Origin: Candidatus Kuenenia stuttgartensis
GTDB taxonomy: Bacteria; Planctomycetota; Planctomycetia; Isosphaerales; Isosphaeraceae
Reading direction: 5' to 3'
NCBI GenBank assembly: GCA_945872325.1
Contig: CAMBZY010000057.1
Location: 1 to 10,968 of the forward strand
Length of the DNA: 10,968 bases
Shown here: positions 5,904 to 10,968 of the stretch, in pieces
Layout of the letters: each line of letters begins with the position of its first letter
How positions within the stretch are numbered: position 1 is the first letter of the stretch
The notes under the pieces: generated by a model
Seen by the model: only the letters and a program-made list of their open reading frames with translations
What the model was told of the DNA's origin: nothing
The model's database searches: none
Program-made: the position numbers and the translations under genes

Positions 5904-7361
5904 ATGAATCAGCCTATTTCCAAGGAATCCAGCCCTGACAAGCTGATCCAGTTCGCCGCCTTTCTACGCCGACGCTCCATGCGCTGGCGCTTACTACGCC
6001 AGGGAATCGAGGCGATTGAAAACCGCGATCCACTGGTCTATCAATTTACAGCAGTTCTCTTCGTAATCCTGGCGATCGCCTTTTCCATCGCTCCCATCGT
6101 GAATTCGTCGATGGGCAGAATGAATAAGGATTACGACCTCTGGCAACGCACAGGGGCCATAGTCGCAAGCGGTGGAACGATTTATCCGACCGATCCCCAC
6201 CGCCTGTTCCCTTTCATGTACCCTCCGGCAGCCGCAGTGATGATGGCTCCGATATCGGGCTTGCCCAAGCCAGTTTTCGTGGCAGCCATGGTGATCCTCC
6301 AGACAGTCGCCTGGGCATTTTGTATCTATGCCTCCGTCAAACTGGCAACTGGCAAATTTCGTAGGGCACATCCACTCCTTTATATGATGCCTTCGCTGTT
6401 CGTCATTCCGTTCGTCAGCGACATGTATCTGCTTGGACAGCCAGCAGTTCTGCTTCTAGCCCTGAGCCTGGGAGCTTTTCTGGCACTTCGCAGGCACAGG
6501 CCGTCACTGGCTGGTTTTCTGGTCGCGACAGCGACTGCCATGAAGGCTTATCCGATCATTTTGATTGGCTATTTTATCTACCGAAAAGAATCAAGAGCCA
6601 CCATTGCAACCATCGCCAGTGTGGCGTTTTACTTGATGATCTTTCCGCTCTCCTATCGAACCGGCGAGCAATCACAGCAGGATTTGAAGCTGTGGGCTCG
6701 TGGAATGCTCTTCAAATATGACGACCGGTCCATCGGTCAGCGCCCGGATCGTGCCTTCAGCTTCAAGAACCAGTCGCTTCAGGCCACAGTCCACAGGCTC
6801 TCTAGACCCGTATTGGCAGACGGTGAGCGGGATCGCATTTGGACCGTCAACCTGACGAATCTGGACTTCAAAAAGTCGAATTACCTCATGCTGGCAAGCG
6901 TTCTGGGATTAGGCCTGTTCACGATGTGGTCGTGGTGGGGCAAAGGCCAGCCGGGTCACAGACTTCTGGATGCAGCCAATTGCGAGCAGTCCATGAGTCT
7001 ATTGCTCACGGTCATGCTAGCTCCCTTGTCGTTCAACTATTCGTATGTCTGGCTGATATTTCCATTTACGTTTCTGATGTCTGTTCTGGTCGACCCGGAA
7101 CGCACAAAAGAGCAGCGATCTTCAGCAGCTAGAACCATCGTTTTATCGGTAGGATTATTGTCACTGGCAATCATCTCTCCACGCATGTTTGCCGCGTATG
7201 GGAATATCTTCTTCGCAGGATTTGTAGTTTTCGTAGGACTTGGCCTCTGGGAACGACGCGGCACTTTTGTACAACAGAAGTCGCTCATACACGAAGAATT
7301 CAAACCTCACGTGATGAAATCCCGCCAGAAGAATCGACGGAATCGAGCAAGGGCCAACTGA
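5904..7361 (+). CDS. Polytopic membrane glycosyltransferase, GT87/DUF2029 family
   Basis: The 485-residue protein has about ten hydrophobic segments (for example 48-66, 122-145, 157-178, 180-197, 201-225, 233-250, 327-343, 363-397, 410-425 and 435-448) and basic ends. It shows the typical GT87 layout. KDYDLWQRTGAIVASGGTIYP (75-95) carries the conserved Asp expected at the active site of GT-C enzymes (Asp76 or Asp78). MYPPAA lies at 105-110, LLGQPAVLLLALSLGAF at 176-192, and AGFLVATATAMKAYPIIL at 203-220. FKNQSL (287-292) is the family's conserved NQSL-type motif. Known GT87 relatives transfer mannose or related sugars from polyprenyl-phosphate donors outside the cytoplasmic membrane; substrate and product here are unknown. 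The C-terminal 15 residues are highly basic (KSRQKNRRNRARAN). The start at 5904 is set by AAGGAG, while 5865 would add 13 residues. The gene stands alone and ends in a strong terminator. Family is confident; substrate is not known. Confidence 0.9.
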   Translation: MNQPISKESSPDKLIQFAAFLRRRSMRWRLLRQGIEAIENRDPLVYQFTAVLFVILAIAFSIAPIVNSSMGRMNKDYDLWQRTGAIVASGGTIYPTDPHRLFPFMYPPAAAVMMAPISGLPKPVFVAAMVILQTVAWAFCIYASVKLATGKFRRAHPLLYMMPSLFVIPFVSDMYLLGQPAVLLLALSLGAFLALRRHRPSLAGFLVATATAMKAYPIILIGYFIYRKESRATIATIASVAFYLMIFPLSYRTGEQSQQDLKLWARGMLFKYDDRSIGQRPDRAFSFKNQSLQATVHRLSRPVLADGERDRIWTVNLTNLDFKKSNYLMLASVLGLGLFTMWSWWGKGQPGHRLLDAANCEQSMSLLLTVMLAPLSFNYSYVWLIFPFTFLMSVLVDPERTKEQRSSAARTIVLSVGLLSLAIISPRMFAAYGNIFFAGFVVFVGLGLWERRGTFVQQKSLIHEEFKPHVMKSRQKNRRNRARAN

Positions 7362-7393
7362 GATTACGCTCATGGATCCGTGAAAAACAGTCC

Positions 7394-7425
7394 AACCCTT
7401 CAGCCTTTACGCTGAAGGGTTTTTT
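7394..7425 (+). terminator. Intrinsic terminator of the GT87 gene
   Basis: AACCCTTCAGC (7394-7404) and GCTGAAGGGTT (7411-7421) form a perfect 11-bp stem around the loop CTTTAC, running straight into four further T residues (7422-7425). It starts 33 bp after the stop at 7361. The A-run at 7383-7387 may let it act on minus-strand transcripts as well, but no minus-strand gene reaches it. Confidence 0.9.
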
Positions 7426-7569
7426 GTATCCCACGACTCATATTTCAAAAAAATGTGCCCGGTCGCGAAACTTTTTCTCAGGTTGGGTGTTTGATTAATT
7501 AGCGAATCGATTGTGTTCAGGCGAACATTTTATCCGTGAGTCACCAGACGAGCTTGAGGTCCCAGTGCC

Positions 7570-9537
7570 ATGCCACTTTTCTGGTTTCGACCAACCCCCG
7601 ATCATCTGTGGTTCACAACCGTTGCGTTGATTCTCTTGTCAGGGGTCTCTACGACTCAGGCTGCTGATCAGGCGAAAGCCAAGAAAAGTGACAAAAAGCC
7701 TGGCAATGCGACTGTCGACAAAACCACGGCCAAAGAGAAAAAGCAGCTTTCAAAAGTTCTTGAACAACAGGGTAAGTCCGAGGAATCCACTCGCGAAGCC
7801 TTGAACACGATCACTCCAGCCGATCGCCGGCAAGCTCTTCAAACGGTTCAGGCCATTCAGTCGTTCGTGAAAGCGGTTGAATCCGCCGAAAAAGCATCTG
7901 ATTCCGGGACAGAGTCGATCGAAAAACTATTGGCTGACAGGCCAAAAAAGGCGGTTGAAAAACCAACGCTTTTGCCTGCTGATATCGACAAGTTGATGGA
8001 AGTCTCACTCGCTAAATCTGGCATTCAAGCGGCTTCAATTGCAGCCGATGGAACCTTCCTGCGCCGGGTATCACTCGATATGGTCGGGCTGATTCCGACA
8101 CCGGAGCAAACAGCTCAGTTTGAGCAGTCCAAAGATCCTGAAAAACGCTTAAAGGTAATCCAAAAGCTGGTCGATTCGCCTGCTTTTGCAGCCAACTGGT
8201 CGAAATACTGGAGAGACGTGATCCGGTTCCGCGCCACCGAAACCCAGGCGAAGCGGTTCCAGCCTCTCGTTTTGGAAAACTACCTTCGCGAGAAATTTGC
8301 TAAAAACACGCCTTGGGACGAAATTGCCCGCGAGATGATCACCGCAACTGGCTCAAACGAAGAGAATCCGGCCGTCCTTTTGACCATGGCTCAGGAATCA
8401 AAGGCCGAAGAAACGGCTGGCGAAGTCTCGCGTGTTTTCATGGGTGTTCAAATCCAGTGTGCCCAATGCCACGACCACCCCACAGATAGCTGGAAACGTC
8501 AACAATTCCAAGAGTTTGCAGCCTACTTCTCAGGCGTTCGATCCGTGAACTTTTCAGGCAACCAAATTGCGGCTGGTCAGCGTGTATTCGGTGTCAGGGC
8601 TGCTGGGCAAGCGGCCCACAAAGTGGCCAATCCTAAAGATCCAAGCGACATGCAGCAATTCTCGCCAAAGTTTTTCCTGGGCGATAAATCAATTGACCTA
8701 CCTGTCAATGCTCCAGTGGATGCTCGCCGCGCTGTGGCCGCCAGCTACATCGCCTCACAGGATAACCCCTGGTTTGCAAAGGCTTTCGTGAACCGGGTCT
8801 GGTACGCCTTGATGGGCGACACCTTCTATATGCCAGTGGACGATCTCGGGCCTGACCGAAAGGGCAAGAATCTCGAGGTTCTGGATGCGATCGCAGCAGC
8901 CTGGTCCAAATCCGGATACGATATCAAATGGCTTTATCAGACCATCGCAGCCACCCAAACCTACCAGCGTGACAGTCGTGCAGGCGACCCAAGTGCCTCC
9001 GAAGAATCAGCCGCTGGAGCCAACTGCCCGACCCGCTTGCGTGCAGACCAGATTTTGCAGAACCTCAGGCAAGTGACTGGCAAGCCGATTCTCGGGGTGA
9101 AGCCTCCGGAAAATGCTCGTCGTGCCCGTGCCGACATGGCTAAATCCAAGGCCGCCGGAGTGCCCGCTCCACTACAGGGGCCCGCTGGCCGAGCCATTTT
9201 GAAGGCCTATCAAACATTCGCGTTTGATCCATCCACACCTGACGACGATGTGGTGGGAACCATCCCTCAAGCACTCTTCCTGATGAACGCTCCGGATTTA
9301 AACAAAGCCGTTGAGGCCACTGATGGCTCGATTCTGAAGAAGATTCTGGCTGAATCCTCAAACAACGATTCAGCCGCTTTGAAAGCGCTTTATGAGCGAA
9401 CTCTGGCCCGTTTGCCGAACTCTGATGAACAGAAAGTGGCTGCGGATTATATCAAAGAGGTCGGAAATCGAAATCAGGCGTTTGAGGATCTGTTCTGGAG
9501 CCTCTTGAACAGCGCAGAATTTCTCAGCCGTCGCTAA
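7570..9537 (+). CDS. Exported DUF1549/DUF1553 protein with CxxCH motif
   Basis: This 655-residue protein is a member of the large planctomycete DUF1549-DUF1553 group, whose reaction is unknown. Residues 1-31 are a Sec signal peptide (hydrophobic FTTVALILLSGVSTTQA, likely cut before ADQ). Residues 33-130 are Lys/Glu/Gln-rich and probably helical. DUF1549 spans about 137-320: LRRVSLDMVGLIPTPEQ (164-180), AANWSKYWRDV (207-217), and VQIQCAQCHDHP (293-304). The last contains CxxCH, the form of a haem c attachment site, and is the family's hallmark. DUF1553 begins near 385: DNPWFAKAFVNRVWYALMG (398-416), DDLGP (424-428), LRADQILQNLRQVTG (490-504), ALFLMNAP (568-575). Many relatives carry an N-terminal cytochrome c (PSCyt1) domain, which is absent here. 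The start has GAGG 10 nt upstream. The DUF1501 gene follows after 73 bp and is probably co-transcribed. Family identification is secure. Confidence 0.95.
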   Translation: MPLFWFRPTPDHLWFTTVALILLSGVSTTQAADQAKAKKSDKKPGNATVDKTTAKEKKQLSKVLEQQGKSEESTREALNTITPADRRQALQTVQAIQSFVKAVESAEKASDSGTESIEKLLADRPKKAVEKPTLLPADIDKLMEVSLAKSGIQAASIAADGTFLRRVSLDMVGLIPTPEQTAQFEQSKDPEKRLKVIQKLVDSPAFAANWSKYWRDVIRFRATETQAKRFQPLVLENYLREKFAKNTPWDEIAREMITATGSNEENPAVLLTMAQESKAEETAGEVSRVFMGVQIQCAQCHDHPTDSWKRQQFQEFAAYFSGVRSVNFSGNQIAAGQRVFGVRAAGQAAHKVANPKDPSDMQQFSPKFFLGDKSIDLPVNAPVDARRAVAASYIASQDNPWFAKAFVNRVWYALMGDTFYMPVDDLGPDRKGKNLEVLDAIAAAWSKSGYDIKWLYQTIAATQTYQRDSRAGDPSASEESAAGANCPTRLRADQILQNLRQVTGKPILGVKPPENARRARADMAKSKAAGVPAPLQGPAGRAILKAYQTFAFDPSTPDDDVVGTIPQALFLMNAPDLNKAVEATDGSILKKILAESSNNDSAALKALYERTLARLPNSDEQKVAADYIKEVGNRNQAFEDLFWSLLNSAEFLSRR

Positions 9538-9610
9538 TTCCTGTAAACACCTGACTGAAACCAAGCCCGTTTAATCCATAAACACCCACCAGAATCAGGA
9601 TTTTGAAACG

Positions 9611-10909
9611 ATGAACCGGACCAAAACCGTTGTAAATGTGCAGACGAATGGCCACGGCGTTGTGAGCCGTCGTGGTTTTGTGGGATCCATGGCCGCCAGT
9701 TTTGGCCTCTCTGGACTGGGCTGGACGGACTTGATGGCGGCATCGGCCGACGACTTGCGCAATCGTAAGATGTCGGTGATTGTTCTGTGGATGCAAGGTG
9801 GCCCAAGCCAGTTTGAAACGTTCGACCCCAAGCCAGGCCATCAAAACGGGATGGAGACGAAGGCGATTGACACAGCCGTCCCTGGAATCCAAATCGCTGA
9901 AGGTTGGGGGAAAACAGCTGCGATGATGAAAGACATCGCCGTCATCCGCAGCATGACCAGTAAGGAAGGCAATCACCAGAGAGCCACATATGCCCTCCAC
10001 ACAGGATATGTGCCGACTGGGACTGTGAAACACCCGAGCTTTGGCTCTCTGTGTGCCGCTGAACTGGGCGAAAAAGATTTCGACCTGCCTCAGATCGTAG
10101 CCGTGGGAGCCCAGCAAGTCGCTGGAGCAGGGGCTGGCTTTCTGGGTGTAGCTTACGAGCCATTTTCCGTTGAAAATCCCTTGGAAATGCCATCCAACTT
10201 GGTCGCTCCCGTGGACTCAAGCCGATTCAATCGCCGATTGGATGTTCTTGGTCGTCTGGAAAACGCCGGGTTCGCCAAAAACGCCGGTGCCGATCGTGTT
10301 CGCGAGCATCAAGCCCTTTACAAACAAACAGCTGGAATGGTGCTCTCGCCCAGAGTCAGAGCTTTTAACCTCGATGATGAGCCCTCCGAACTGCGCGACG
10401 CTTATGGTCGTAACCCGTTTGGTCAGGGCTGTCTGCTGGCCCGCCGTCTCGTGGAACAAGGCGTGACCTTTATCGAAGTCCGTTCCAACGGCTGGGACAT
10501 GCACCGGGGCCTGAAAGAGACCATGTCGAAAAACGCCTCTCAGGTGGACCCCGGCTTTGCCACCCTGATTCAGGACTTGAAACAGCGAGGGATGCTTGAG
10601 ACCACGCTTGTTGTTTGGATGGGCGAATTCGGGCGAACTCCAAAAATCAATCCCAACGGTGGCCGCGACCACTATCCCCGAGCTTTCAACGTGGCCGCCG
10701 CAGGTGGTGGAGTCAAGGGCGGTCAGGTGATCGGAAAAACCTCCGACGATGGATCGGAAGTCAAAGATTCGCCAGTTTCCATCCAAGACCTGCTTCGAAC
10801 CTTTTGCAAAACCCTCAAAATCGATCCCGCCAAAGAGAACGTCAGCCCTCAGGGCCGCCCCCTCAAAATTGTCGACGGTGGGAAACTCGTCACCTCGCTT
10901 CTGGCGTAA
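9611..10909 (+). CDS. Tat-exported DUF1501 protein
   Basis: The 432-residue protein begins with a twin-arginine signal: SRRGFVG (19-25) followed by a mildly hydrophobic stretch, SMAASFGLSGLGW, so it is probably exported folded. The DUF1501 domain, related to the alkaline phosphatase/sulfatase fold, then covers almost the whole protein. Visible family motifs are VIVLWMQGGPSQFETFDPKP (56-75), GNHQRATYALHTGY (120-133), HPSFGS (141-146), RSNGWDMH (291-298), VVWMGEFGRTPK (334-345) and GRDHYPRAF (351-359). The Asp, His and Glu in these motifs resemble metal-binding positions of that superfamily. The substrate is unknown. It lies 73 bp behind a DUF1549/DUF1553 gene, the arrangement usual in planctomycetes, which suggests the two act together outside the cytoplasm. 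The ATG at 9611 has AGGAT about 12 nt upstream. No clear terminator is visible in the 59 bases after the stop. Identification is secure. Confidence 0.96.
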   Translation: MNRTKTVVNVQTNGHGVVSRRGFVGSMAASFGLSGLGWTDLMAASADDLRNRKMSVIVLWMQGGPSQFETFDPKPGHQNGMETKAIDTAVPGIQIAEGWGKTAAMMKDIAVIRSMTSKEGNHQRATYALHTGYVPTGTVKHPSFGSLCAAELGEKDFDLPQIVAVGAQQVAGAGAGFLGVAYEPFSVENPLEMPSNLVAPVDSSRFNRRLDVLGRLENAGFAKNAGADRVREHQALYKQTAGMVLSPRVRAFNLDDEPSELRDAYGRNPFGQGCLLARRLVEQGVTFIEVRSNGWDMHRGLKETMSKNASQVDPGFATLIQDLKQRGMLETTLVVWMGEFGRTPKINPNGGRDHYPRAFNVAAAGGGVKGGQVIGKTSDDGSEVKDSPVSIQDLLRTFCKTLKIDPAKENVSPQGRPLKIVDGGKLVTSLLA

Positions 10910-10968
10910 ATAAACCCCCTGATGGCTAAGGATCGGGCCGGAATAACCTCCCGTTTTCAAGCGAACCG

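Noticed and set aside
8459..8482. CxxCH motif in the DUF1549 protein read as proof of a c-type cytochrome
   Set aside because: The motif CAQCHDHP is a conserved hallmark of DUF1549 itself. Haem binding has not been shown by the sequence, and no distal Met ligand region typical of cytochrome c is recognisable.
9524..10117. Open 197-codon minus-strand frame opposite the start of the DUF1501 gene
   Set aside because: It is antisense to the Tat signal and conserved DUF1501 N-terminus, with no ribosome-binding site and no recognisable features.
10217..10960. Open 247-codon minus-strand frame opposite the DUF1501 gene
   Set aside because: It lies antisense to a gene with clear family motifs, and its translation shows no domain, signal or composition of its own. 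It is a by-product of codon use on the plus strand.

Overview
The window looks like chromosomal DNA of a planctomycete, probably in the Planctomycetales. The evidence is four protein families greatly expanded in that phylum: a DUF1559 pseudopilin-like protein, a DUF1549/DUF1553 protein, a Tat-exported DUF1501 protein and a BNR/Asp-box protein. Base composition is moderate, judged by eye at slightly above 50% GC. Genus assignment is not possible from the window alone. There are eight protein-coding genes, one of them cut by the left edge. I found no rRNA, tRNA, CRISPR array, insertion sequence or attachment site.

Left block (1-2378, minus strand). Reading in the direction of transcription, there is a small secreted or membrane-anchored Cys-rich protein (2378-1836), a DUF1559 protein with a type IV pilin-like N-terminus (1658-648), and an exported BNR/Asp-box (sialidase-like) protein that runs off the left edge (560-1). 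The Cys-rich gene has a convincing sigma-70-type promoter at 2472-2500. A second, weaker promoter candidate lies in the 177-bp gap before the DUF1559 gene.

Middle block (2785-5506, plus strand). A divergent gene encodes a secreted Pro/Gly/Met-rich protein of unknown function (2785-3525), followed by a perfect 10-bp hairpin. Next is dapB, the dihydrodipicolinate reductase of lysine and diaminopimelate synthesis (3812-4624). It is followed after 45 bp by a protein with an N-terminal receiver-like domain of the 'cyclic-phosphate processing' type and a long basic, Pro-rich tail (4670-5506). These last two are probably co-transcribed.

Right block (5904-10909, plus strand). A polytopic membrane glycosyltransferase of the GT87/DUF2029 type (5904-7361) stands alone and ends in a strong intrinsic terminator at 7394-7425. 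Then comes a typical planctomycete pair: a Sec-exported DUF1549/DUF1553 protein (7570-9537) and, 73 bp later, a Tat-exported DUF1501 protein (9611-10909). Such pairs are common in planctomycetes and are thought to act together outside the cytoplasm, but their reaction is unknown. The last 59 bases hold no recognisable feature.

Taken together, most of the window encodes cell-envelope or exported proteins of a planctomycete plus one housekeeping enzyme. I do not see a convincing new multi-gene system. The least explained items are the divergent Cys-rich and Met/Pro-rich exported proteins, the receiver-like protein behind dapB, and the structured 5507-5903 leader region.
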